This document shows positions 54,254 to 61,948 of a stretch of DNA of 64,000 nucleotides, piece by piece. The translations under genes were made by a program, and so were the position numbers. Origin of the DNA: Deltaproteobacteria bacterium (GTDB taxonomy: Bacteria; Myxococcota_A; Polyangia; Polyangiales; Ga0077539); assembly GCA_016704445.1 (NCBI GenBank), contig JADJAE010000025.1:46933-110932 (forward strand), in the 5' to 3' direction. The notes beneath the pieces were generated by a model. The model had not been told where the DNA came from and did not search any database. It was given only the letters and a program-made list of their open reading frames with translations. Position 1 is the first letter of the stretch. Each line of letters opens with the position of its first letter.

Positions 54254-54520
54254 ATGTCGAGCGCGAACGACGATGTGCCGCGGTGGACCGCGAAGCAGGG
54301 CCAGTACCTCGCCTTCTTCTACGCGTACGCAGTGATCCACGGCCGGGCGCCCGCGGAGCGCGACATGGAGACGTTCTTCCGATGCACTGCGCCGAGCGTC
54401 CACACCATGGTGAAGACGCTGGAGCGCGAAGGCCTCATTCGTCGTCAGCCCGGAGTCGCTCGTTCCATCGAGTTGCTCGTCGCGCCCGAGTCGCTGCCGA
54501 TCCTGCGACGCCCCGAATGA
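54254..54520 (+). CDS. LexA-like winged-HTH passenger of the IS630 element
   Basis: 88 residues from ATG 54254, just after GGAGG. TAKQGQYLAFFYAYAVIHGR then DMETFFRCTAPSVHTMVKTL and EREGLIRRQPGVARSIELLV form a LexA/MarR-type winged helix. It is divergent from the transposase and inside the terminal repeats. It may regulate transposase expression, or the shared ~45-bp start region; the role is inferred. Confidence 0.75.
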   Translation: MSSANDDVPRWTAKQGQYLAFFYAYAVIHGRAPAERDMETFFRCTAPSVHTMVKTLEREGLIRRQPGVARSIELLVAPESLPILRRPE

Positions 54521-54561
54521 CCGGTCGCGCTCAACCCGTCACATCCCCTGCGACGGGGTAC

Positions 54562-54879
54562 TAGATCGGCAGCAGGGACGAGCGTGACGAGCTGATCGCC
54601 ATGCACGAAAAGCTCGGAGCACGACGCGAGGGCCGCGATTCCGGCGTCGGCCACGGCCTCCTCGTTGAAGCCAACGATGATGTCAGGAATGGGCGCGGAA
54701 GACGGAGCGACGCCTGGGACGGTGGAGGACAGGGGTCGCCCGAGACGACGGCGTGCGCGGTGAGCGGGCGTAGATGGCAGCGGCTCCGCCGGGGCCGCCG
54801 ATGACTTTCGAGCAGATTTCGAGGAAGACACCGAGCAGCTCCTGGGTGATGAAAGTGACCTAAGTGACGAGAGTGACAT
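54562..54879 (-). pseudogene. 5' part of a plasmid/phage primase-like gene cut by IS630
   Basis: From ATG 54879: MSLSSLRSLSSPRSCSVSSS ... then PDIIVGFNEEAVADAGIAAL and ASCSELFVHGDQLVTLVPAA. The last part resembles the short N-terminal module of plasmid and prophage primase/helicase proteins (pattern hR-x-E-x-x-V-x-D-x-A-x-x-x-L ... h-x-R-x-x-x-LV). The match is from pattern memory only. It continues at 52902-53015 if the IS630 is excised. Confidence 0.5.
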
Positions 54880-55055
54880 TGTTACACAGATCTTTAGTGG
54901 CGCCGCGGGCCTCGACCGGACACCTGATGGCGCGCTGCGTGTCGCGTCCGATTTTCGCATCGGATCCCAGCAGACAGCGCCGCCAAAGCTATAGGGGCGC
55001 CATGTCACACCGACGACCGGCCCCTCGCCGCGCTCCGCGTGTACGATCGGCGGCG

Positions 55056-55604
55056 ATGAAGTGCTCTGTGCTGGTCCTGGTTTTGAGTGCCCTGGGCGCG
55101 GCGACGGGCTGTGCCAATGAGCCTTCGGCGGCGCGGCGGCGCCCCGCGACGAGGGCTCTGGCCGACGCCGCGATGCCGCGCACGAACACAGCGCCGCCCA
55201 TCGACGTGCAGGCGGGCGTTGGCATCGGCCCGGTGCTCATCGGCGCGTCCCGCGCGTCGCTGGCCTCGCTCGGCTTCACGCAGCGGCCATCGAGCGACCC
55301 GCATGTCGTGCATTACGGCCCCTACACGGTGCACATTGGCGAGGGCGACGCGGTCGATTGGGTCGAGGTCGCGCTGTCGTCGCGCGACGTGCCGGCGGGC
55401 CTGGTTGCCTACGGTCGCCCACTGCCTGTAGACCCCACGACCCTGAAGCCCGTGCTCGCTGCGCTCGGCAGCTGCGACCCCGCGCAGCGCACCGAGGGAG
55501 GCGAGCGGGCGCTCTGCGACCATGGCAGGCTCACGGTGATCCGGAGTTCCGCGGGCGGCATCTCGGTGCATGTGTCGCGACCCGAGGTCGCGCCTGCGCG
55601 CTGA
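55056..55604 (+). CDS. small lipoprotein of unknown function
   Basis: 182 residues from ATG 55056. The signal peptide CSVLVLVLSALGAATGC ends in a lipobox. The mature part has GVGIGPVLIGASRASLASLG ... VVHYGPYTVHIGEGDAVDWV, then LAALGSCDPAQRTEGGERAL, a repeated alpha/beta pattern as in small periplasmic proteins. No family was recognised. No neighbours suggest a pathway. Confidence 0.65.
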   Translation: MKCSVLVLVLSALGAATGCANEPSAARRRPATRALADAAMPRTNTAPPIDVQAGVGIGPVLIGASRASLASLGFTQRPSSDPHVVHYGPYTVHIGEGDAVDWVEVALSSRDVPAGLVAYGRPLPVDPTTLKPVLAALGSCDPAQRTEGGERALCDHGRLTVIRSSAGGISVHVSRPEVAPAR

Positions 55605-55668
55605 CGCGCGGATGAACGCCCTCGACGCCCTGCGGTAGCGCCCTCCACGGAGCGCCCGCAGGCGACGT

Positions 55669-56707
55669 TCAGGGCATCACATACACCACGCCGGCCATGC
55701 CGCTGCCGCCGTCGTCACCGTGAAACTGGCAGTAGAACGGGAAGAAGCCCGCCGATCCGAAGATGACCCCGGTGCTGTCGCCCGTGCTGGTGGCGGAGAT
55801 GGGGTTTCCGCTCGTGCCGCGCGTCGAGGGGCGCAGCGGGTGGGAGCCGAAGGCACCCGAGAACGTGACCCGGGTTCCGACCCGCACGCGGATACACCGG
55901 GGCGAGTACATGGCCCCCAGCGCACCGCCGAAGTTGACCGTGCCACTGTCGACGTAATCCGTGACGAGGTTGCACGGCGCGAAGGGCATGAACTCCAGCG
56001 TCGTCATGGCCTGGCAGGTGCCGGTGGTGCAGACCTGCCCGGTGGCACACGCACGACCGCAGGCGCCACAGTTCAGCGGGTCGTTCGAGAGGTTGCGACA
56101 CACCGAGTCCTGGCAGGTGCCCCCGCTGAGGACGCAGGCGCTCAAGGGAGCCGAACATCCAGCAGAGCACGACCCAGCGGAGCAGAGGTTGCCGGCGCAG
56201 CAGGCCCTTCCGCAAGCGCCACAGTCGGTCGCAGCGGTCTGCGTGTCGACGCAGCGGTCGCCGCACTGCGTACGCGGCGCCGTGCACGCGACGTCCAGAG
56301 GGCCGGCGTCCAGAGGGCCGGCGTCCAGGGGGGCGGCGTCCAGGGGGCCGGCGTCCGGGGGCCGGCGTCCGGGGGGCCGGCGTCCAGGGGGCCGGCGTCC
56401 AGGGGGCCGGCGTCCAGGGGGCCGGCGTCCGGGGGCCAGCATCCGGGGGGCCAGCGTCCGGGGGGCCAGCATCCGGGGGGCCAGCGTCCGGGGGGCCAGC
56501 ATCCGGGGGGCCAGCGTCCGGGGGGCCAGCATCCGGGGGGCCAGCGTCCGGGGGGCCAGCGTCGACCGTGACCGTGTCGACCGTGACCGTGTCGACCGCG
56601 ACCGTGTCTGTGATCGTACCCATGTCGGTGCCTGCGTCGGTCGCGGGGGCGAGCGCCGACGAACAAGCCGCGAGCAGAGGAAGAACGATAAGGAATCGGG
56701 TGCTCAT
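55669..56707 (-). CDS. cupredoxin-like lipoprotein with PDAGP repeats, frame shift in the repeat tract
   Basis: ATG 56707 gives MSTRFLIVLPLLAAC, a lipobox, then Thr/Val/Asp-rich sequence and a long PDAGP tract. The tract begins in one frame and ends in another, because some ~15-bp units have one base less. The downstream frame continues with two Cys modules (CGDRCVDTQTAATDCGACGR; CRNLSNDPLNCGACGRACAT) and a plastocyanin-like domain with copper-ligand candidates in FSGAFGSHPLRPS and FYCQFHGDDGGSGMAGVVYV. Type-1 copper proteins carry electrons. Expression depends on the unit composition of the repeat. Confidence 0.7.
56291..56562 (-). repeat. 14/15-bp minisatellite encoding (P)DAGP
   Basis: About eighteen units of the form ggccggcgtccaggggg or ggccagcatccgggggg on the plus strand. 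Units with five G after cc are one base shorter and change the frame, so slipped-strand variation would switch the downstream domain on or off. Confidence 0.8.
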
Positions 56708-56748
56708 ACCGAGGAGATTCTCACCGGTGGTGGACGGCGTGAAGCGTG

Positions 56749-56812
56749 ACGCTTGGACGTTGAATCGCTCAACCGTCTGGACGTTGTGACGTCTAGACGT
56801 TTGAGCGTCTAC
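56749..56812 (+). repeat. octamer array R4
   Basis: Eight unspaced octamers: acgcttgg, acgttgaa, tcgctcaa, ccgtctgg, acgttgtg, acgtctag, acgtttga, gcgtctac. It lies upstream of the cupredoxin-like lipoprotein. The rest of 56813-57129 (downstream of parA) shows no convincing gene. Confidence 0.8.
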
Positions 56813-57129
56813 GATCCACATCTGCTCTTGAGAAGTGACCCCGTCTCGGATCACTCCCGGCGATGTTGATCGGGATCGGCTTGTTGCTAAAGGCCACCGT
56901 GAGCGTGCTCGCCGGTGCAGTCGCGGCGGGTCGTCGTTGATGATGGGGATCGGATCGGAGGAGCGGCTACGGCTGCGGCGGAGCGCCGTCGTCGGGCGTC
57001 GCGGCCGCGGCCGTCTTGCCCTTGGTGGCGAGCGACCGTGGGCGCCTGTCAAAGCCGACCGCGGGACCCGGGCGATTCTGCGAATCTACCGCATCAACTT
57101 TCCCGTCGGCCTCGAGCGGTCGAGCTGGC

Positions 57130-57822
57130 TCAGCGACGACGGCCGACCTGGTCTGGTTGGGCCCCGGCCTCCGACGCGCGGTGCTTCTTCTCCCAGAGGA
57201 GCAGCTCGCTCACCAACGCGCGGGTCTCGGCGGCGGCGGCGTCCCTGGGCGCGTAGGCGGTCACGCCCTGGCCTGCGCCGAGCGACTCGGCGAAGGCCAC
57301 CCGGTAGCCGATCTCGATCTTCATCAAGTCGATGCCGCTCTTGGCGAGCTCCTCCCGCGCGCTGCGCCCGAGCGCCGTCCTGCCCTGCTTGCGGGTGATC
57401 ACGATGCGCACCTCGAGCTCGGGCCGCAGCGCGCGCGCCTCGTTGATCAGGTCGATGCTCGCCGCGAGCGCCCAGGCGTCCGCCGAGGAGGGGCCGCAGG
57501 GCAGGAGCGCGAAGTCGGCCACCATCAGCGCCGAGCGCTGGATGTCCCCGTGCCGCGGCGGGCAGTCGATGATCACGTCGTCGTAGCCCAGGCGCACCGT
57601 CGGAAGCTGCTCGGGCCGGTGCATCGTCGACCCCATGGAGACGATCGAGGGCAGGGGCTGGCCCGCCTCGGCCGCGACCTCGCCCCAGGTGCGGACGGTC
57701 CCCTGCGGGTCAGCGTCGACGAGGAGCACCTTGTGGCGGCGGAGGAGCATCTCCGCGGCGATGCCAATCGCCAGGGTGCTCTTGCCGACGCCGCCCTTCT
57801 GTCCGGTCAATGCGACGATCAT
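57130..57822 (-). CDS. parA: ParA-family partition ATPase
   Basis: 230 residues. The deviant Walker A is LTGQKGGVGKSTLAIGIAAE, and switch motifs are LLVDADPQGTVRTWGEV and DDVIIDCPPRHGD. There is no N-terminal HTH, so it is the small type Ib class. Type Ib ParAs work with small RHH-type centromere-binding proteins such as ParG or Omega rather than ParB. The RHH gene at 59343-59717 is a natural candidate partner. Octamer array R5 begins 15 bp upstream of the start, where a centromere/operator is expected. Confidence 0.9.
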   Translation of the reverse strand: MIVALTGQKGGVGKSTLAIGIAAEMLLRRHKVLLVDADPQGTVRTWGEVAAEAGQPLPSIVSMGSTMHRPEQLPTVRLGYDDVIIDCPPRHGDIQRSALMVADFALLPCGPSSADAWALAASIDLINEARALRPELEVRIVITRKQGRTALGRSAREELAKSGIDLMKIEIGYRVAFAESLGAGQGVTAYAPRDAAAAETRALVSELLLWEKKHRASEAGAQPDQVGRRR

Positions 57823-57836
57823 GGAAGAGCATCTAG

Positions 57837-57908
57837 ACCGTCCGACGCTCTACCGTCTAGACGTATAGACACTGAAGCGATCAGACGTCTAGACGTTTGA
57901 ACGTCTAC
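57837..57908 (+). repeat. octamer array R5 (parA upstream region)
   Basis: Nine unspaced octamers: accgtccg, acgctcta, ccgtctag, acgtatag, acactgaa, gcgatcag, acgtctag, acgtttga, acgtctac. This is the longest array and lies directly upstream of parA. Confidence 0.85.
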
Positions 57909-57948
57909 CTCCGTCGATGGGCCGGATGGCTCTCACCGCGCGACCAGC

Positions 57949-58600
57949 TCACACATCGTCGAAGCGCAGTACCGGCACCAGCGTCCCCGCCGGGACATGG
58001 ACGTCTCCGCGCCGAGTAGGGCCAGAGCGTCGGCCCAAGCCATCGATGGCACCGAGCCGGAGGCTTGCTGCGCGAGCGTCTCCACGACAGGCCCGTTGGC
58101 CTCCAGCGGAGCTTTGCGCGCGCGAACTCGAGCCGCCCCGTCCCGTGCCGCATCTCGCGAGAGCCACGCGCCCGCACAGGAGACACCGCGCGGAGGTCAC
58201 CCTGCATCGCGCGCAGAACAGCACGAACGTCAGCAGCGCCGACACGGGGTTGCCAGGGAGGCCGAGGAATCGCTTCTCCCTTGCTCGGCCGACGGCCAGC
58301 GGCTTTCCATGTCGAATGGCCACCTTCCAGAAGGCGAGGTCGATGCCGGCCTCCGCGAGCGCGCGGCTTCACCACGTCGTGATCGCCGATGCTCACTCCC
58401 CCTACGGTGATCACGGCGTCCGCGCAGGCGGGGGGTCGCGCACGTATGGCAGTCGGCGCACTTCGCCGCCGCACGCTCGCACCCACGCGGTGAGCGCGGG
58501 CCCATTGCTGTCCACCACGCTTCCGGGACGATCGGCCTCTCCCGGTTCGCTACACGTCGCCGGTCGAGAGCAGCGCCACCGACCGGGCGAGATGCCGTGC
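57949..58600 (-). pseudogene. moeA: degenerate moeA (molybdopterin molybdenumtransferase)
   Basis: MoeA blocks appear in different frames: VALLSTGDV, PGSVVDSNGPALTAWVRACG, DAVITVGGVSIGDHDVVK, VAIRHGKPLAVGRAREKRFL with GLPGNPVSALLTFVLFC, and the end DVHVPAGTLVPVLRFDDV. The order is correct, but at least three frame changes separate them and the N-terminal domain is missing. It is a relic of a chromosomal-type gene. Confidence 0.75.
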
Positions 58601-58609
58601 AGACGGACT

Positions 58610-58948
58610 TCACCAGCACTGGCGAACTCGCGGTGACCATCGTGGGGGCGGCGTTCGCCGAGCGGTTGGCCCGCACCTATTCGTCCGCCGGGAGGGCGTG
58701 GGCCTCAGCTCAGCGAGGTGGGCCTCAGCGTCGACCCAACGGCCCGGGGCGCACTGCGCAAGCTCGCTGGGCGTGGGGGTGCGTTCGAAGAGCGTGCGGA
58801 AGACCGCGAGCACCTCGGCGTCCTGGTGCTGTGCGCGCAGCGCGCGACACCACGCGAATTCGTCCTCCGCCGTCTGCACCGACCCGGTGGAGGTGACGGT
58901 CAGCACGGACAGCGCGATGAGGAGGAAACGAGGACGACGCAGTGGCAC
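58610..58948 (-). CDS. small secreted protein, probably truncated
   Basis: From GTG 58948 it reads MPLRRPRFLLIALSVLTVTS, a signal peptide, then EDEFAWCRALRAQHQDAEVL and LAQCAPGRWVDAEAHLAELR. The following residues lose protein-like character where the moeA relic starts, so the C-terminus is likely missing. It starts 10 bp after the preceding small ORF. Confidence 0.4.
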   Translation of the reverse strand: MPLRRPRFLLIALSVLTVTSTGSVQTAEDEFAWCRALRAQHQDAEVLAVFRTLFERTPTPSELAQCAPGRWVDAEAHLAELRPTPSRRTNRCGPTARRTPPPRWSPRVRQCW

Positions 58949-58958
58949 GCGAAACCTC

Positions 58959-59216
58959 TCAGTAGGACATGTCGTTGGTGCCCACGGCGCGGTCGTCCGA
59001 GGTCGCCGGGTGGCGCGTCCGGTCGCATGCGGCGGGTTCGGCGTCTGTGTGGGGCCTCGGCCTCGGGCTCCGCGACGGGGACCACGAGAGAGTCACCTCC
59101 CGAAGGGGAGGAGCGTTGGTGAACGTGAGCGAGCGGGGCTCGAAGCCCTCGGCGCGCACTTTGCGACCTGAAGAGTGACGACTCCCTCGCCTGCGCGGCA
59201 AGAGCACATAGAGCAT
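58959..59216 (-). CDS. hypothetical short ORF
   Basis: 85 codons with Arg/Ser-rich composition (VRAEGFEPRSLTFTNAPPLR; DDRAVGTNDMSY). It lies just upstream of the small secreted protein and could be its operon partner or merely the end of a lost gene. Low confidence. Confidence 0.25.
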   Translation of the reverse strand: MLYVLLPRRRGSRHSSGRKVRAEGFEPRSLTFTNAPPLREVTLSWSPSRSPRPRPHTDAEPAACDRTRHPATSDDRAVGTNDMSY

Positions 59217-59279
59217 CTGGAGGATGACCAGTTCCAGCCCCGCGCAGCGACGACGAGGAACTCCTTCTCACTGGACGGA

Positions 59280-59311
59280 ACGCTAGAGCGTCTGAGAGTC
59301 TAGACGTCTGG
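59280..59311 (+). repeat. octamer array R6 (RHH gene upstream region)
   Basis: Four unspaced octamers: acgctaga, gcgtctga, gagtctag, acgtctgg. It ends 31 bp before the RHH start codon. Confidence 0.75.
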
Positions 59312-59342
59312 ATTGCCCGATACCCTTTCGGAGAGACACGCC

Positions 59343-59717
59343 ATGGCCCGCAAGAAGCCCCTTCTCACCCTCCGAAGACCCGCCGAGGCCATCGACCCGC
59401 TGCAGGCCGAACGCTTCGTCCGTGGACTGAGCGCCGAGCCTGCGCTCGCGGAGGCAGCCCCGCTCAGACACCCAAACACCCAGACGTCTCAACGTTCAAA
59501 CATCCAAACGTCTCTCTTACCCCCTGAACCGAAGACCCTTTCCAAGTCGCTCGTGTACCGCAAGCGCACCGACGACCACCGTCGCCGGATGACCATCTAC
59601 CTCCCCGAAGACCTCTCCCGCCGTCTGCGTCTCTACGCCGCTGAGCAGGACCAGGACTACAGCCTCGTGCTCGCCGAAGCCCTCGACGCCCTGCTCGAAC
59701 GCAAGGGTGTGCACTGA
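59343..59717 (+). CDS. ribbon-helix-helix DNA-binding protein, candidate ParA partner
   Basis: 124 residues from ATG 59343 (GGAGA upstream). The C-terminal RHH is RRRMTIYLPEDLSRRLRLYA then AEQDQDYSLVLAEALDALLE. The long N-terminal part contains a low-complexity stretch (HPNTQTSQRSNIQTS) that is encoded by octamer array R7 in reverse orientation. A flexible N-terminal tail plus RHH is the architecture of ParG/Omega centromere-binding proteins, which bind unspaced short repeats. Arrays lie immediately before, inside and after the gene. Confidence 0.75.
   Translation: MARKKPLLTLRRPAEAIDPLQAERFVRGLSAEPALAEAAPLRHPNTQTSQRSNIQTSLLPPEPKTLSKSLVYRKRTDDHRRRMTIYLPEDLSRRLRLYAAEQDQDYSLVLAEALDALLERKGVH
59464..59511 (-). 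repeat. octamer array R7 inside the RHH coding sequence
   Basis: Six octamers on the minus strand: acgtttgg, atgtttga, acgttgag, acgtctgg, gtgtttgg, gtgtctga. They keep the reading frame open (48 bp, 16 codons). Confidence 0.8.
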
Positions 59718-59718
59718 A

Positions 59719-59742
59719 ACGTCTAGACGCTCAGATCGAACG
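59719..59742 (+). repeat. octamer array R8
   Basis: Two clear octamers, acgtctag and acgctcag, and a weaker third, directly after the RHH stop codon. Confidence 0.6.
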
Positions 59743-59911
59743 GCTGCAGCCGCGGGTGGACAATAGACGGACCGGCCAGTTGTACTGACAAGGGCATGTG
59801 TGGGTTGATGTAAGCGTCTAAGCTGTCGTCTGGGGAGACGCGAAGGGGTTCTCTCTGCCCTCAAGGAGGCAGACGGGAGAGCCTCCAGGCTCGACCGGAA
59901 GCCTCCGGAAG

Positions 59912-60253
59912 AAAGGTTCCTTATAAGGAACCTTTTAAGAGGGAATTTTTCGACGAATTCTCCAATAGTTACGCATAGTTCTAAATCCGTGCCAGCAGGG
60001 GTCTGCCGGTTCCTGCTACATTTGAGTAGGGGGTCTGCCGGTTCCTGCCACATTTGGCGTGAGGGTCTGCCGGTTCCTGCCACATCCCGGGCCCCAACAG
60101 CACCGATAGGGTCTGCCGGAATCTGCAACATTTCCGTAGCCGAAGCATTCTGCGTGGGTCTGCCGTGTTTTGCTACATTCGTGGCAGCTACAGCAAGGTA
60201 CGCAACAGTTTCCGTAGAGGTCCGCCGGTTTTTGCTACACGATGCAACACGCG
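59912..60253 (+). other. putative replication origin 1 (palindrome, AT-rich stretch, iterons)
   Basis: A perfect 24-bp palindrome (59912-59935, centre TTATAA) is followed by an A/T-rich stretch and TAGTTCTAAATCCGTGCC (59976-59993), which matches the same place in origin 2. Then come six direct repeats of GGTCTGCCGGTTCCTGCYAC at 60000, 60032, 60064, 60110, 60157 and 60219. The first three are spaced 32 bp, exactly as in origin 2. The last lies just before the 3' end of rep1. The iterons are presumed Rep-binding sites. Bases 59743-59911 hold no recognisable gene. Confidence 0.75.
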
Positions 60254-61948
60254 TCAACGGAGCTTGTGAAGTGCTTCCAGGAGGCTCTTTTTCAGCTCTT
60301 CTTCGGGGGCAGACTCGGCGCGGTGGACGGTCCACCGGGAAACTCCCAGCACTTCGGCGGCCTGCTCCTGCGTCCAACTCTTGGCCTTACGCCACGCAGC
60401 GAACTCGCCTCCGGTGAGGATCGATGGTGGCGGCACCGTCTCTGGCGGCATGAGGCCATGGATCATCCGCTCGCGAGCCCACTGAGGCTGATAGAGTCGG
60501 CAGCGTCCCTCAAAGCTCCAGGGGTGGGCGCCCTCCCACTCATAGCGTCCGAGACCTCCCACCCGTTGCAGCGCGTCCATGCTCTGGCGCAGGGCCGTCC
60601 AGGCCTTGCCGGGCCGTTGGTTACGCACCTCGATGCCAGCGGCCTCCATCAGCTTGGCGCCAGTGAGGGTCAGGTAGTCGATCTCCTCCGAAAGCGCCCA
60701 GCGCCAGCGAATGGGCAGGATCAGTCCTAGCGCCAGCGCGTGCGGCTGGCGGATATGGTCGATGCGCGCGAGCTCCATCGGCGCCGGCGCCCAGAGCCGT
60801 CCGATCTCGCCGCTGGCTTTACGCACGCCTTCGTAGAGCACCGGATGGATCACTAGCTCCATCCCCTCCAACGCCCACTCGCTCCCCTGCAGCGCTTCAC
60901 CGCGCTGCGTGACGGCGAGCACAGGTCCCCGCAGGCGAACGGTCCCATCCGGGTGGTAGATGGCCAGCTCCATGCGCGTGAGGGCTTCGACCTCCGCAGC
61001 GACCGTCGTGCGCACCTTGGGGTCGCGGCGCGAGCGGTCGGCATAACCCAGCGCGGCAAGGTGGTCCTCGAGCCGCCAGCGGATACGACCCGTGCGGCCT
61101 GCGTCGGTGAAGAGAAGTTGCAGCGCTGCCCAGTGCCGCAGCCCCTGCCAGTGCTTCCACTCGCGCACCGCGTGGACGATGCGCTCCGGGAGGTCCTGCA
61201 CGCTCAGCCGCAGCCCGAGCTGCTTGCCAGGGTAGAGAATCTCGGCCCAGCCGTCGCGCACGGGCGTCTTGCGCACACGCCGATCCTTGGGGAGGTCGCG
61301 CATGCCAGAGAGCATCTCGTGGTGCACGGCGCCCGCGTCGAGGGCGATGATCTGTCGGCGTTGAGCCTCGCGCACCTCGAGCTCCGCGCTCGCCAGCAAC
61401 ACGCACGCGTGCACGTCCCAACGCGCGAGCGCCGCCCGCAGCTCCTCGTCAGCCTGGATGATCCCGCCGTCGAGGAGCGCCTGCGTCGCGCTCGCCTCGG
61501 CGCTCTGCAGCGGCGTCAGGGTGCCGTCGAGGAACGCGCGCGCCACCAGCTTCGCGTGCGGGTCCTTTGTCTGGTCGAGGACCATGGCCACGTCGCGCAG
61601 CGCGAGGTTCACCGGCCAGCTCCAGGTGACGTCGTCCTGTTCGGCGGCGAGCGCCAACGGAATCTCCGCTGGCGGCAATGCTTTCCATCGAGAGGCATCG
61701 CCGTGCCAGAGCAGCCGGAAGAGCCAGCGCTCGGCCGCGCGCTCGAGCACTGCGGGCCTCGTCCGTCGGTCGATGGCGAAGGCCTCGATCTGCTCGGAGA
61801 GGGAACTCATCGCGAGGATGGCCGCTTCCTCCAGGCGCTTGTCCTTCGAGGCGGCGGTGGCCCAGGCGCGCAACGTGGCGCTATCCGAGGCCATGGCCCT
61901 CGCAACGATGCGGTTCAGCCGGTTCAAGAACACCGCGGACGCAATCAC
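60254..61948 (-). CDS. putative plasmid replication initiator Rep1
   Basis: 564 residues from GTG 61948, overlapping the dnaB stop (GTGA). There is a helical N-terminal third, then a well-conserved central part shared with rep2 (IIALDAGAVHHEMLSGMRDL; WQGLRHWAALQLLFTDAGRT; EGMELVIHPVLYEGVRKASG; HALALGLILPIRWRWALSEE). The C-terminal Xre-type HTH is WTQEQAAEVLGVSRWTVHRA. No known Rep superfamily signature was recognised. The initiator role is inferred from linkage to iterons, dnaB and parA. Intact, unlike rep2. Confidence 0.7.
   Translation of the reverse strand: MIASAVFLNRLNRIVARAMASDSATLRAWATAASKDKRLEEAAILAMSSLSEQIEAFAIDRRTRPAVLERAAERWLFRLLWHGDASRWKALPPAEIPLALAAEQDDVTWSWPVNLALRDVAMVLDQTKDPHAKLVARAFLDGTLTPLQSAEASATQALLDGGIIQADEELRAALARWDVHACVLLASAELEVREAQRRQIIALDAGAVHHEMLSGMRDLPKDRRVRKTPVRDGWAEILYPGKQLGLRLSVQDLPERIVHAVREWKHWQGLRHWAALQLLFTDAGRTGRIRWRLEDHLAALGYADRSRRDPKVRTTVAAEVEALTRMELAIYHPDGTVRLRGPVLAVTQRGEALQGSEWALEGMELVIHPVLYEGVRKASGEIGRLWAPAPMELARIDHIRQPHALALGLILPIRWRWALSEEIDYLTLTGAKLMEAAGIEVRNQRPGKAWTALRQSMDALQRVGGLGRYEWEGAHPWSFEGRCRLYQPQWARERMIHGLMPPETVPPPSILTGGEFAAWRKAKSWTQEQAAEVLGVSRWTVHRAESAPEEELKKSLLEALHKLR

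Larger units (their letters stand above)
53018..54561 (-). mobile_element. IS630-family element with an HTH passenger, TA target duplication
   Basis: The inverted ends GTACCCCGTTGCAGGGGATG and GTACCCCGTCGCAGGGGATG bound 1544 bp. TA is duplicated on both sides (53016-53017 and 54562-54563), the hallmark of IS630/Tc1-mariner. It carries a transposase gene and a divergent small HTH gene. Confidence 0.95.

Noticed and set aside
33162..59742. Octamer-flanked genes as integron-like cassettes
   Set aside because: The arrays lack an attC-like fold or conserved crossover site, the recombinase has no integron-specific insert, and R7 lies inside a gene. A protein-binding array fits better.
60000..60241. 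Second CRISPR-like repeat set
   Set aside because: Degenerate repeats with 9-40 bp intervals next to rep1-dnaB; better explained as iterons.
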